From the NCBI RefSeq assembly GCF_914767665.1, contig NC_059502.1, positions 44,317,812 to 44,381,811 on the forward strand: a stretch of 64,000 nt of DNA, written 5' to 3'. Shown one piece after another: positions 34,649-46,673 of this stretch. The stretch is from Harmonia axyridis (taxonomy: Eukaryota > Arthropoda > Insecta > Coleoptera > Coccinellidae). The number at the start of each line of letters is the position of its first letter. Position 1 is the first letter of the stretch. Under the pieces are notes generated by a model. It did no database searches. It saw only the letters and a program-made list of their open reading frames with translations, and was not told the DNA's origin. The position numbers and the translations under genes were made by a program.

Positions 34649-36061
34649 AAGAACAAATCTAATAGAACCGTTCTTTTGGCAAATCCCAAAGAGCTTTTAT
34701 AACTTTTTATGACCTACCCAACCCGCAAAGAATGCAGTATTCGGAGAAAATATTTATCTGGTAAGAAACATAGTAAATCTCGTGTTTGTCGTTGTTTTTT
34801 AAGTGCCTACTGAAATATTTCTTTAGGCAAGTATCAGAGCAATGAGAATTCGAATGAAAATATGGAACAATGGAATAATGGAACTTTTTTGCGTATCAAT
34901 TTCTTGACCCTTATACGTGTTAATTCTTATTATTTTAATTTTCACTATCGTTTACCTAACTCATGTAAATAATACTATTTTTGTTTAATAGATTATTGGC
35001 CAACGCTATACTAAACTAAAAAAATTTGAGATTTTATTCTTCACGACCTTTATATCTGCTTCTGTATGTATTTTGTTCAACTATAGTATAAAATGAAGAA
35101 CTAACTGTCAAATAAGTGGATATATAAGATTTTTTGTCCGATCAGAAAAGATTTTACCGATTTGTGTTTCTTTTTCAGAAATTCCTCATTTTCATAAGAG
35201 TTCTTTTCCCAAATAACTTCAAATATTGCCAAAATCTTGCAATCACTGACAATGATGTACAAGATACCCAATGAAATATAACCAAATACAAAATTATTTC
35301 AACATCAGTGTTCGAGGCACTAGATACCTGATACCTACGTTTCGAAATTGAATCTGAAAGAATGATATACATGATATATAAGGTTGAAGTTTATAAGTAC
35401 GATTTCAAGTTACAAAAATTATTATAATAATTATATTCAATTTCAATCGTAATTTTCAGAATTAGAATAAATCAATTCGATTCAAGATAATCAAATTTTT
35501 GGATGTTTTTTTTAATTTCCTTTCGACAATTGAACATATGCTTCCATAGTCTCTTATTACAAAATGAAACCGAATGATTGAATTGATTGAGATTGAGAAT
35601 ACAAAGATACGTAAAAATTCTTTATAAAATAAAGTTCATAAAAAACGATTCTGTAATATGAAATGAATATCTATAAATCTGAAATAATCAGCCACTTTAA
35701 TTTATCAATGAAATTCCAGTTAGACATATTTTTTTCCGCTTAATAGAATAACTGATGTGAGATAATGGTAGGTATATTTTCGAATGAAGATTTTGCAAAA
35801 CTCATTTTACCATCTGTTTTAAATGATGTTCCCTTCGAAAATTCCATCACATTTCGTAGTTATTCTGAACCGACAGCCACCAAAGAAGTTTTATGATTTT
35901 ATTATGTTTATGGACGGTTTTCTAGAACCGCATAGAACCTCGATGAACAGAGAATTGATTCATCGGAACAGTCTAGGTATCCCAATTCCCAACCATCTCG
36001 GTGAGATTTCTGTTTCTTATAAAAAATTTAATTTACCGTATTTTAAGATAATAATCTAATA

Positions 36062-36645
36062 TTTTTTTAAATGGAACAAAATGTGGGTATTTTGTCACAA
36101 TTTTCCGATTACTCTAGCTGAGCTGATTCCAAAAATGTATCACATGTTGATTCCAATTGATACAGGGTGGACAAAAATACAATAGTTTTGTTTGTGCTCA
36201 TAAAGTAACATTCTTTATCGGTTAAATTAACTATTTTATCAAAAATACTTATTGTATAGCGGCAATTGATTTGAATGTAACCTTCGTTAAATTTTTAGAT
36301 TAATAAAAATGTATAAAAATAAGAAATGACTTCTTTCATATTCTGTCTGCTAGACCACGAGTACCAAACATGTTTGGAAACAACTCATTTTTATTTATCT
36401 AAAAATGTAAGAAACTACAGCGCGTTACATTCAAACCAATTGCCGCTAGACAATAAGTATTTTTGATAAAATTGTTAATTTAACTAATAAATAATGTTAC
36501 GCGTTACTTTATGAGCACACACAAAACTATTGTATTTTTGTCCACCTTATACCAATTCGAATCAACATGTGATACATTTTTGGAATCAGCTCAGCTAGAG
36601 TAATCGGAATATTGAGACGAAATGGGGGCGTTCCATTAAAAAAAA
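36062..36645. mobile_element. Nested palindromic elements
   Basis: The outer pair of inverted arms runs from TTTTTTTAAATGGAAC (36062) to GTTCCATTAAAAAAAA (about 36645), with CCGATTACTCTAGCTGAGCT as the best-kept inner part. Inside lies a second inverted pair, 36163-36549, starting CAGGGTGGACAAAAATACAA next to TA (36161-36162); its right end is mutated (TCCACCTTA, then TA). No coding capacity. Both look like MITE-type elements, one inserted in the other's loop. Confidence 0.7.
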
Positions 36646-37534
36646 ATGGCGGTGGCGTCATTACTCGATAGTAATACACCCGGTATAATAGCTTATTATT
36701 TCAAAATACGGTGAATTAAAATAAAAAATCGACGTGTTTCAGGATTATTTCTTAAAATGGTCTGTTTAGCTAAATATGAATTTGTTCCATACTTTACGGA
36801 CACAGTGTATAATATGATATACTTATAAGGTTTAAGTTTAGATATAGAGTACGATTTCAAGTAACAAAGATTATTATAATAATTATATCTGATTTCACAG
36901 TAGTATCTTTCAGAATTAGATTCACGATTATCAATATTTTTTATGGTTTTTTTCATTTGCTTTCAACAATTGAACATATACTCCCATAGTCTCATATTAC
37001 CGAATTATATGAATCTAAATATTTTAAATGATTGAATTGATTGGGAATACAAAGATATGTAAAAATCTTCAACTTCATCATATGTTTTTAATGAGGTAAC
37101 CTTCGAAACTTTCCTGCCCTTTGTAGTTATTCTTAGCCGACAGTCACCAAAGAAGTTTTATGATTTTATTATGTTTGAGTACGTTCTTCTAAAACCGCGT
37201 AAAACGTAGAACCTCAATGGACAATGAATTGATTCATTGGAACAATCTAGGCATCCCAATTTCCAACCGTCTCGATTAGATTTCTAGAACTATTAAAATC
37301 TGCCAAATGACTTCTTCCTTCTAAAAATTTAATAGAAATTTGCAGTTATGCGAATGCATATTCATCCCAAGCCTAGTAATGATTATGCCAAACTCGTCGG
37401 TTTTGTGGTCAAGGAAATAGTGGATAATTTTTTTTATGATATTTTGTTTGAAATTTTTATGTTTCTGGTTAAGCTATCCACATCATATTCATTACGACAC
37501 TTGAAATTGTTATTTAACATCTAAAGGCAACAGT

Positions 37535-37792
37535 TTATTCAGATTGAATTGAAAGTTTCGAAATCTTCAGAAAAAAAATTTGATCGGCAATATCTACGGA
37601 ATTCCTTGTCGGATTTCGACTTACTAAACAGCGACATTCGATATTCGAAGATATCCTGAAAATGTCAAGTTTAAATATCTGTCCGAGAACTATCATTTTT
37701 TCAGCCGGACGAACAGAATCGAATTTCAGCACTAATTCATCATCACTGAGTCGAACCTCATTGTTTTTGAGCACCTCTGGCACAAAATTCAT
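37535..37792 (-). other. Conserved unknown frame inside W, diverged copy
   Basis: 85 codons with SDDELVLKFDSVRPAEKM, IFKLDIFRISSNIECRCL. It aligns with the frame at 19736-20083 at about 80 per cent by eye over the shared part, with more changes at the DNA level nearby. The second half (NFKSRNEYYV) is recognisable at 37440-37510 but broken. Function unknown. Confidence 0.35.
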
Positions 37793-38218
37793 AAATTACA
37801 GACATTATGACGAAATAATAAAGCTGAACGAAAGCTCAACAATATAAAGTCATAAGTTTTCCAGTATGGAATAACTCGTCACATTTGTCCCTTCCATGCA
37901 GGTTGCTGCTACATATTTGATATTCAATCTATATGTTGGTTAACTAGTATCATTCATTATTGTGACAATTCAATTTTTACTTTCATTTAAATATAGTCAA
38001 ACATTTTTCTACAAAGAAGAATTGAATTGTTAAAAATTCAAAATCCATATTTGAAGAATTTCAACTTGTTCTCTTTTATTTTGCCCATTATTTTTTATTT
38101 TGATAATCCTGTATATATTGTCATCTTTGAAAAATAATAACCTCATTTTTTTATTCGCAAAAATTTACTATTTTGAATCAGTTCGCTTCTATAAAATTCT
38201 GGTGTATTTCTTCTCTTA

Positions 38219-39206
38219 TATATAATCGGTTTTAAAACGTCCGGCGACGTTGTCCGATGCCTAACTTCCACTCGTTCCTATCGTTCCATTGGTCCTCTCT
38301 TAGATTCCTATCACTCATAGCCTTGGTTATTCCTTCCTTCCATGATTTCTTGGGTCTTCCTCGCTTCCTGCGGTTTGGTGGTATCCAGTGCATGGTCATT
38401 CTTGGCAGTCTGTCCACATTCATCCTCTGTACATGTCCATACCACACTAGCTGTTTTCTTTCAATATCTGTTGTCAATGATCCATCCACTCCCATACGCC
38501 GCCTGATGTCTTCGTTTCTGACCCTATCTCTTCGGGATACTCTTACAGATCGTCTAAAAACATCCATCTCAGTCGCTTCGAGCTTCCTCCTGTTGTTTTC
38601 CGTTATTCTCCATGTTTCTGCGCCATATATTAGAGCGCTCTTGACAAAGGTCTCATAGATGGTGTATTTCTGTTTTCTACCAATATCAGAGCTCCACCAT
38701 ATTCCATTCAAACAGCCTATGGTTCGTCTGGCTTGGGTTATTCTTTTCTTTATTTCCTTGTCGTCTTTTCCTGTTGAGTCAAATTCAACCCCCAAGTAAG
38801 TATACTCGGTACATGTTTCAATTTCTTCTTTTTCTAACTGAATATTCTGTGGCGGAGCTTCTATTGGCAGGTATTTCGTTTTTTCGGTGTTCATATCTAG
38901 ACCCCACATTTTATACTCATCGTGCAGTTTTCGAGCCATATATTCCAGATCATCTTTGTCATTCGCTATGAGGACCTGGTCGTCTGCAAACTGGAGAGTG
39001 TATAAGCATTTTTCTCCCAAATCGATCCCCATTCCGCTGCACTTTTTCTTCCATTGCTTCAGTGCTCTTGCTACATATATCTTAAATAGTGTCGGGGAGA
39101 TGCAACATCCCTGGCGTAAACCTCTATCTACGTTAAACTTCCTTGACACGTTGTTACCAATTTTTATTCGTGATGTCGATCCATCATAGAGATTTTTCAG
39201 TGCTTT
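38219..39206 (-). mobile_element. 5'-truncated LINE insertion with 14-base target duplication
   Basis: TATTTCTTCTCTTA occurs perfectly at 38205-38218 and 39207-39220, flanking the insert. W copy 2 has the site once (CTTCTTCTCTTACCC, about 22613). The 3' end (minus strand) finishes in a short TA repeat. The insert is 988 bases and encodes only the 3' half of a reverse transcriptase. Confidence 0.92.
38232..39206 (-). pseudogene. LINE reverse transcriptase, C-terminal half, undamaged frame
   Basis: A minus-strand frame open from 39206 to the stop at 38232 with no interruption (about 324 codons). It begins in KALKNLYDGSTSRIKIG, then GLRQGCCISP (motif B), LQFADDQVLI (motif C, catalytic), LDMNTEKTKYL, YLGVEFD, SALIYGAETWRI, QLVWYGHVQRM and ends RRKRGRPKKSWKEG...LGIGQRRRTF. 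This C-terminal signature belongs to a LINE type common in insects and often mis-annotated as a host protein; RTE-like or a related clade is my best guess. Motif A and the endonuclease are missing because of 5' truncation, so it is a relic despite the clean frame. The clean frame implies a young insertion. Confidence 0.88.
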
Positions 39207-39474
39207 TATTTCTTCTCTTACCCGTCCATATTCTTACATATGTTTCTAGGAACAATATTTATTCCGATTAAAAAACTTCACTTTCAACAGTTCCTACTAA
39301 AGTGCTTAGTGCTCGAAATTTCGAATTACTTTTACAAAGTGCTTAGTAATCGCGAGTCTTTTGTGAAAATCGGTGCTTAGTGCTTGGTACTCGAAGCCCT
39401 TTTTTTCGAGTGCTTAGTGCTTAGTGCTCAAGCACTTTTTTTCGGTGCTCGTCACAGCTCTGGTATGTAGCTAG

Positions 39475-39974
39475 CCTAGTGGTATGTTTCGATGTGAGTT
39501 TGAATGACCAGAAGAAAAATACAGTATGTTCGATAGCAGCAGTCTTTAGTGGGATATTGATTGTTGTCATTATAATGGGACTATTTTGTGAAAACATGGC
39601 GCTTTGTACGAGAAAATATGAGGAATACTTTTATTTTTCAAATTAGCCAAATATTCTTCAAAATTACTTTTAAGATTTGGGTTCTTCGAATTTCTGGTAT
39701 TTTTATGTGATGTAATGTTCATAATGAAGAAACTGAAAGGTGTGTAGGGAATCTTATGTTCGGAGCAGATGTATCACATCAAGGAAAAGCTATATTCCAA
39801 AAATCATTTCCTTGGATAGAACCATTTACGAGATATAGCCGAAAATCACAATTTTTTATCGATTTTCAACCGCCTGTATCTTTGTAACGGGGCCGAATCG
39901 GTAAAAACTATTTGGAAAAAAGTGTTTCTTTTGACCTAAGGAATCTTCGGTTAAAATATATGTACAAGTCACCC
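39475..39974 (-). mobile_element. Element Z, partial inverted copy
   Basis: The right edge ends CACCCTGTATA (the Z terminus, lacking the AAAGACT bases of the complete copy). Inward it matches 20180-20640 and 20990-21030 inverted, with an internal deletion. The left edge is truncated near 39475, next to the W end. Confidence 0.75.
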
Positions 39975-39979
39975 TGTAT

Positions 39980-40576
39980 ACTTATAGGTTTCCCAACCTA
40001 GAAGATTGATAATTTAGGTGTACCTAAAAACAAACTTTTGTTTTAGGAACAAATAATATATGGATATAACATGTAAATCTAACACAAAAGTTAGTGGATC
40101 TGTAAAGTAACAATAAAAACAATAACAAACATGACCAGACTACTGAAGCTCTACCTATAGCGCTTCAATAGTGTGGCCATAAAATACCTATAGCGCTTCA
40201 ATAGTTTGCCCATGATTGTATGTGATCTAACATCTAACCTAAATCCACCCAGTAGGTATCTATTCGAATTTCAACCAGCGATGAAAACAAATTTATTGTA
40301 TTGTGAATCTGTTGCTCACCTATTATTTATTGAAAAAAATACAAAAACCAACCAAAGTATCGACGTTTATGTAACTAATAGAGTAAGTATTCCATACTTA
40401 CATCAGAGAAATTCTAAAACAATTGATATGCATTTGTCAAGAAAGATCAAAGATCAAAATCATCAGTTTGGGAGAAAAGAAAAACGATATCATTCAATAA
40501 ATAGTAGAAGCCTTGGAAACCAAAAAAATGAAACTTTTTTGAACGCTCGTTTCCTGAACAGAGTGTTAGGCATATA
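39980..40576. other. Intergenic, with a short tandem duplication
   Basis: ACCTATAGCGCTTCAATAGT occurs twice (40153-40172 and 40187-40206). A plus-strand frame of 154 codons at 40206-40670 has no recognisable domain and crosses the left end of the next element at 40577, so I do not treat it as a gene. Confidence 0.5.
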
Positions 40577-41158
40577 CAGGGTGTTTCAAGTTCGACGGCC
40601 TATTAGATGTTTCTGGAGAACGGGGTCGATTTGGGAATATGACATTGTTCATGATGCCCTATTCAGCTAAAATATTTTCGAAGTTCCGGCAATTCCGGTT
40701 ATACAAGAATTTGAAAAAAAAATTTCCAAAAAGCTTTTTTTCTCATTTTATGTCTCATATATTTTCAAGATTTCCATTTTCAGTTACTCTTCCCTAAAAT
40801 GATTGCGTTAGTCCCTATAATTCCCAAAATATTAAGGAAAAACCGAAAAAAAGAGAGAATTTCCATAGTCACTATTACAGTCCATTCAGGAATTATTGAC
40901 ATCCCGGGTGGCTGTGAAAAATCGAAATTAAGTTGGTACTGGCTCATTCAGTAACATTTTGAATTGCAGATTTCGGGCTGGCATTGGAAATGTCATTGAC
41001 AGGAGGTTAGATTGTTCAGTTTGTTTGTGTTATTGGTTTTGATCCAAGAAATTTTGAAACTAAAAAGTTGTATCAATTTCAAACACACATTGATTAGTTT
41101 ATTTGAGTATTTCTCACAGTACTGTTTGAAAAAAAAGAAAGCAAGTCATTACACCCTG
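40577..41158. mobile_element. Probable short CAGGGTGT-ended element
   Basis: CAGGGTGTTTCAAG at the left and ACACCCTG at the right sit next to TA on both sides (40575-40576, 41159-41160). Only about 8-9 end bases pair, so the boundary is tentative. 40690-40880 matches 56385-56560 inverted. Confidence 0.45.
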
Positions 41159-41612
41159 TATTATTAGCGGAAGAAAACCTGTGCGATACGATTACACCTT
41201 CAAAGAATCATTGAATGATTTGATTGTTACTAAAATCAAAAGAAACCAATGTATCAGTCTGGATAAAATTCGACCAAAAAGCATCTGGATTTTAATTAAT
41301 CGAAGACAACATTACATAAAATTAATTGGTTGCAAGTTCAAAACAGTTGATAAAAGGAAAATTCTTATTGATAAACAGAAAAATAATAATTATAAGTTTA
41401 GTATGATTTTATGGTGAATACAGAGAATATTTGCAACAAAATGTGAAATTCTGGAGGAAACTTGATTATTTGAAAATGGCAGTCTTATTCAACAGTGATT
41501 TCTAGAAAGAAAACAAAAAGTTTTTCAAGTATATTCAAGGGTAATTTGAATGCTGGATTAATGGATTTTTACCTGGATATTTTTTTTGATAGTGGTTATC
41601 ATTAGTATTATA

Positions 41613-42398
41613 CAGTGTGGAACAGCCAAATGGAATAAATTCGATAACGGATAAATGAGGGCGTGTTGGGAAAAACGCTTGGACACGTCGATTTGTATTT
41701 TTAACTGCGCATCTTTTCAAAAAAAAAAAATTATATAGGGTGCGTCATGTGACAGTGGCCAATACCAACTTTCTTATTTTAAACGCAAGCCCCTGTATAT
41801 TATTAATTTTTTGGATTCTTCAGAAAATTCTAGACATAATTCATGTACAATGTTCTATACCTATCTTCAACTGTTTCGGAAATATTAAGTGTTTTCAGAT
41901 TTATTACAAACAGTAAATTGTCATGCAGGTAGACAAATTGCTAAGGCTACAAGTTTTATACGACCATAAAGAAAACTGTTTTTGTATTTTTTTCATTTCA
42001 TATCAGTAAAAAGAAACGCAGGAATGGTTTTTGTTTACTTTCTCATTATCAAGAGCTAAATGGGAAATAAGTATTGAATGTAATGTAGCGAATTTGTGAA
42101 ATAAAATGATTTTGAAAATACTTAATATTTCCGAAACAGTTGAAGGTAGGTATAGGACATTGTACCTGAATTATGTCTAGAATTTTCTGAAGAATCCAAA
42201 AAATTAATAATATACAGGGGCTTGCGTTTAAAATAAGAAAGTTGGTATTGGCCACTGTCACATGACGCACCCTATATAATTTTTTTTTTTTGAAAAAGAT
42301 GCGCAGTTAAAAATACAAATCGACGTGTCCAAGCGTTTTTCCCAACACGCCCTCATTTATCCGTTATCGAATTTATTCCATTTGACTGTTCCACACTG
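41613..42398. mobile_element. Long-inverted-repeat MITE, 786 bases
   Basis: CAGTGTGGAACAGCCAAATG and its near-complement, next to TA (41611-41612, 42399-42400). The arms of about 280 bases (41613-41895 and 42115-42398) pair with few differences. The loop carries no frame. It fits a Tc1/mariner-type fold-back MITE. Confidence 0.88.
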
Positions 42399-43035
42399 TA
42401 TAAATCTATGAAGGGAGAATTATTTTATAATTGGGTTGATAAATTAATACCTTTTCTGTAGATACTTGGAATAATGTGTTCAGAGATCAAATGATGAATT
42501 TCAAAAATTCCTGGAGCATGACCGAAGTTATATTATATTAGGCTATATGAAGACCTGTAAACAAAGTCTTGGCATTGCATCTATAGTCTATTTATATTCT
42601 ATTTTTAAATTAAGTTTTGTTTTATCTGTTTTTTGTTCTTCAATGAGTAATCCTAAAATATTATGAATTATAATTGCTTTATAGAATTTTTACTGAATAT
42701 TTAATCAAAAAATATATTCAGAAGAGTAAATTTGAGAATTTCTTCACCTCCGAACCTCTTAAAGATGATAACAGAATGCAATAAAATTTTAAAATTCCCA
42801 ATAAAAAATGCTTTTAGTGAGTGAATCAAAGCTGTTATGGGCAAAATACTCCATGTAATTTAATAGTAGAAAAGCATTTCAATAAAAAATAGAAAACTTG
42901 AGTGTACATATATCTATATTTTTCATACAAGCTTAATCAATCATTCACGTCATGAACAGTTTCAATAAATAGTGACTTTAGAAAGTAATTTACACATCGG
43001 CTGATAAATTAGTTCCAATTTTGAGAGTTACAGTA

Positions 43036-44202
43036 CAGTGCATCCCATTTTGGGTGAGACAGCCAGGTTTCTCGCTTGTTATTTAAGATAGAGCCTTGCG
43101 GTTTTCACGTTCCTGTCCTACTTTTTCGTGAAACTCAAGTTGGTCTAATCAGATTTCGCATAACTGTTTCCGTTCAAAGGATACAGGGTGATTTTGGAAA
43201 TTGATACTTTTGGGACCCCTTCTTTATCTCCGAAGTTATAAGAAATAATGCTGAGGTAAAAACTACGTCTGAATCAGAATTCTGCGTAAAATCCAGTGGC
43301 GTACTCAATTTTTTTTTTCGGGTTATGGTTTTGAAGATTCAACACAAACTTATGTTTTTTTTAATAGAACACTATGTGTATCATTACTTCGTTGAATTCG
43401 TTATTTTTTTCCCTTCAAAATGATATATGACACTATGTAGGTAGGATGTTCAGAAATGTTAAAAAAACACTAAAACATCAAATAATGATGATTTTTTTGT
43501 TAATGGGCAATGGATTTCCCATAGAAAAGAAGAATCAATAATGATTACAATAATTTATAGCGATGACAGCTACATCAGATTGGTTTTTTCCCTCCAATGC
43601 CTACTTGATAAAACAATGCCCCAAATGCATAGTAGCCACATAACAACAAGGATGTTTGTGTCATCAATGACCTACTACTTTTAAAAATCGAAAGTAATAA
43701 TCCTCTTATTGAAACATAGAAAATTCATGGCCCATTTACAAAAAATCATCATTATTTGACGTTTTAGTGTTTTTTTAACATTTCTGAACATCCTACCTAC
43801 ATAGTATCATATATCATTTTGAAGGGAAAAAAATAACGAATTCAACAAAGTAATGATATATAGGGTGTTCCATTAAAAAAAATATAGGTTTGTGTTGAAT
43901 CTTCAAAACCATACCTCGAAAAAAAAAATTGAGTACGCCACTGGATTCTACGCAGAATTCTGATTCAGACGTAGTTTTCAGCTCAGCATTATTTCTAATA
44001 ATTACGGAGATAAAGCAGGGGTCCGAAAAGTATCAATTTCCAAAATCGCCCTGTATCTCTTGAACGGAAACAGTAATGCAAAATCTGATTAGACCAACTT
44101 GAGTTTCACGAAAAAGTAGGACAGGAACGTGAAAACCGCAAGGCTCTATCTTAAATAACAAGCGAGAAACCTGGCTGTCTCACCCAAAATGGGATGCACT
44201 GT
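43036..44202. mobile_element. Long-inverted-repeat element, 1167 bases, with nested layers
   Basis: CAGTGCATCCCATTTTGGGT and its complement, next to TA (43034-43035, 44203-44204). A second layer of pairing begins at TACAGGGTGATTTTGG (43184) / CCAAAATCGCCCTGTA (44040-44055). Arms of about 400 bases surround a central AT-rich part. No coding capacity. Confidence 0.85.
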
Positions 44203-44204
44203 AC

Positions 44205-44362
44205 AGTGCATCCCATTTTGGGTTAGTAGAAATAATGCTGAGGTAAAAACTACATCTGAATCAGAATTCTGCGTAGAATCCAGTGGCGTACTCAAATTTT
44301 TTTTTCGGGGTATGGTTTTGAAGATTCAACACAAACCTATATTTTTCTTAATGGAACACCCT
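44205..44362 (+). mobile_element. Partial tandem copy of the preceding element
   Basis: Directly after the TA that ends the previous element, CAGTGCATCCCATTTTGGGT starts again. It then jumps to sequence matching 43246-43390 (AATAATGCTGAGGTAAAAAC...) and ends GGAACACCCTG next to TA. The result is a head-to-tail pair sharing one TA. Confidence 0.75.
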
Positions 44363-44808
44363 GTAATATACCGTTGTTTTTTTGAGAGTTTTGAATGAAA
44401 TACAACAGTCAAACTGAAAAAAAATATACATATGTCAAAAAAAGACCTAAAAAAACAAAAAATCCCCAAAAAACATTAAGTTCATTTATACTAAAGCATA
44501 AAAATATAATAGAAAATATTACATTTCATAAAAAAAGGAACGGTAGAAAAATTATTTCACCTACAAATATTTCATAATAATAATACTTTGCGTGCTTTTG
44601 GAGAAAAGTCAAATCGAATGAAACGAAATGTGTGTCTATTTACCTTATGTCTTGTTAGGGCGTAGAAATGGAGGGGGGATTTTCAAAATATAAAATTTCA
44701 GAAATCTCGTAAAGGCGAAGGACTAGAATTTCTTCATGAAATGAATCAATAATGATCATTTATTTCACTTGCCTTTGAAATCAACGCGTCAGTAAAAAAT
44801 CGGACCCA

Positions 44809-45160
44809 TTTTTTTTCTGTTGTGATGAAAAGAATTTATTTGTAAAAAGCCTTACACATACCTTCTTTATGTACAACAACTACGGTTTATGAGTTTATTA
44901 TCGCTTTCAAGATGAGTATTTTTATTGAACTACAAGCCCGTCTTAGTCCGAGGTTTATTATTTTCCTTTATCTATCCGCTTTCTTGGCTTATTTTCCATC
45001 TGTGATTTTTGCATTAGTCATCGGTATACACTTACCCGTTGTTTTCGGTTTTTTGTATCATTTTCGTCACAAAATTTCAATATGTAGTTATCAAAGAACT
45101 GAACTGTGTAATTCGCATCAAAAATTGTCTGGGCTGTGTTGTACAATTTATTGTATTAAA
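44809..45160 (-). pseudogene. Possible processed retrocopy inserted in P
   Basis: Sequence absent from both palindrome-arm copies of P, lying between CGGACCCATT and TTGCAATTTATTTGTG. On the minus strand it ends in eight A's (44809-44816) with AATAAA about 15 bases before, like an mRNA tail. A minus-strand frame from about 45160 reads NKLYNTAQTIFDANY, TVQFFDNYILKFCDENDTKN and stops. That pattern faintly recalls a Tudor-like fold but I cannot name the gene. A plus-strand frame (44912-45178) is hydrophobic and probably meaningless. No clear target duplication. Confidence 0.35.
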
Positions 45161-45313
45161 ATTGCAATTTATTTGTGAAGAGATCCGTTTTGAATTGACT
45201 ATATCTACAGGTTGTTCCTGAATTGGAGATACGAATGAAAATACAGATTTCTCGGATCATTTTGAAAAAAAAATCCTAAAAGATGAGTCCGCAAACGCTT
45301 TGTTTTTGATATA

Positions 45314-46673
45314 CAGGGTGAGTCTTTGACTTGTACATATATTTTAACCGAAGATTCCTGAGGTCAAAAGAAACACTTTTTTCCCTTATAGGTTTTTCCG
45401 ATTCGGCCCGGTTACTAGATACAGGCTGTTGAAAATCGATAAAAAAATGTGATTTTCGGCTATATCTCGTAAATGGTTCTATTGAAGGAAATGATTTTTG
45501 GAATATAGCTTTTCCTTGATGTGATACATCTTCTCCGAACACAAGATTCCCGACACATCTTTCAGTTTCTTCATTATGAACATTACATCACATAAAAATA
45601 CCAGAAAATCTAAGAACCCAACTCTTAAGATTAATTTGAACGTTCATTGAAGAATATTTGGCTAATTTTAAAAATAAAAGTATTCCTCATATTTTCTCGT
45701 ACAAAGCGCCGTTTTCGAGTAACTTGATCTTAAAAAAAAATTATCTGTGAAATTCAAAAAATTGGGTACTTTGGCTAAATGCAACTCTGTTCTGTTGTGA
45801 AAAAAAAACCACAGAAATGAATATTTACTATGATGTCATGTCTCAGATTTTAGAATTGAAGTACTAGCCAACTTAGTTTGAAAATGAAGTTATTTGAATA
45901 AGCTCACCTCAACTCTTCTATTTGATTACAAATTATTGAGCTTTGACACAGCTCTGATAATAAGATACTTCATTAAAATCAACATTCTATTTTGAAAAGT
46001 CCAGATTTCCCATAAAGCCCATGTTTAAAAAAGTTTTCACAAAATAGCCCCATTTTAATGAAAACAATCAATATCACACTAAAGACTGCTGCCATCGAAC
46101 AATACTGTATTCTTCTTGTGGTCATTCAAACTCACATCGAAACATACCACTAAGTACATACTAGACAAATTTTCATGTGATTGAGATTAAATACTTTTAT
46201 TCTTTTGCTACTCCATAAATTCATCCTAAAACATATGATTGACATACTTCCAAGAGTGCCATAATTGTTTTAATATGAAAACAAATAGGTGAGTTGAAAG
46301 AAACAGGATATTCAATTGTGGATATTTATATTAATTACTTCTCATTTATTTTCGATGGCGAAATCAAGATGAATCAAGTAGAGTTGGCTATAATGTAGGT
46401 ACATATTATAGAACAAATTTCATTACAAGTGGAGTCTAACATTTTCCATTGATTACAGAGCCATAAAACTTCATTTCCATATTTTCACACTAATGGCTTC
46501 AAAAATATTGATGCAGATCATTATTTTTATGAGATAGTTGGCACAAATCAAATGCTTCATTTCATAAAGGAATTACTCTCTATCAGAATGCATACTTATT
46601 TATTTTGTATCCACACAATTATTTTGGAAATTGTTTTTAAATTTCTCGAAAATATGTATGGAACTTCAATATT
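45314..46673 (+). mobile_element. Element Z, right-truncated copy
   Basis: It starts CAGGGTGAGTCTTTGACTTG next to TA (45312-45313) and follows 20173-21550 with moderate divergence. It stops at CAATATT (46673), so the right third and right end are missing. Confidence 0.85.

Larger units (their letters stand above)
34649..39462. mobile_element. Element W, copy 4, diverged and interrupted
   Basis: 34649-35046 matches 32040-32475; 35680-36000 and 37070-37300 match parts of 19060-19260; 37330-37850 matches the conserved unknown frame region; 37850-38205 and 39221-39462 match the right part of W (22275-22874 in copy 2), ending CAGCTCTG at 39455-39462. It is interrupted by nested palindromes (36062-36645) and a LINE (38219-39206). 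Divergence from copy 2 is clearly larger than between the palindrome arms. Confidence 0.6.

Noticed and set aside
38257..39189. Plus-strand frames of 65-133 codons
   Set aside because: Shadows of the LINE reverse transcriptase on the minus strand.
40206..40670. 154-codon plus-strand frame that might be a host gene
   Set aside because: No recognisable domain, and it runs across the left end of a repeat element at 40577, so its last third belongs to that element.
44912..45178. 88-codon hydrophobic frame as a small membrane protein
   Set aside because: It lies antisense to a more sensible minus-strand frame in a retrocopy-like insert and runs past the insert's edge into P.
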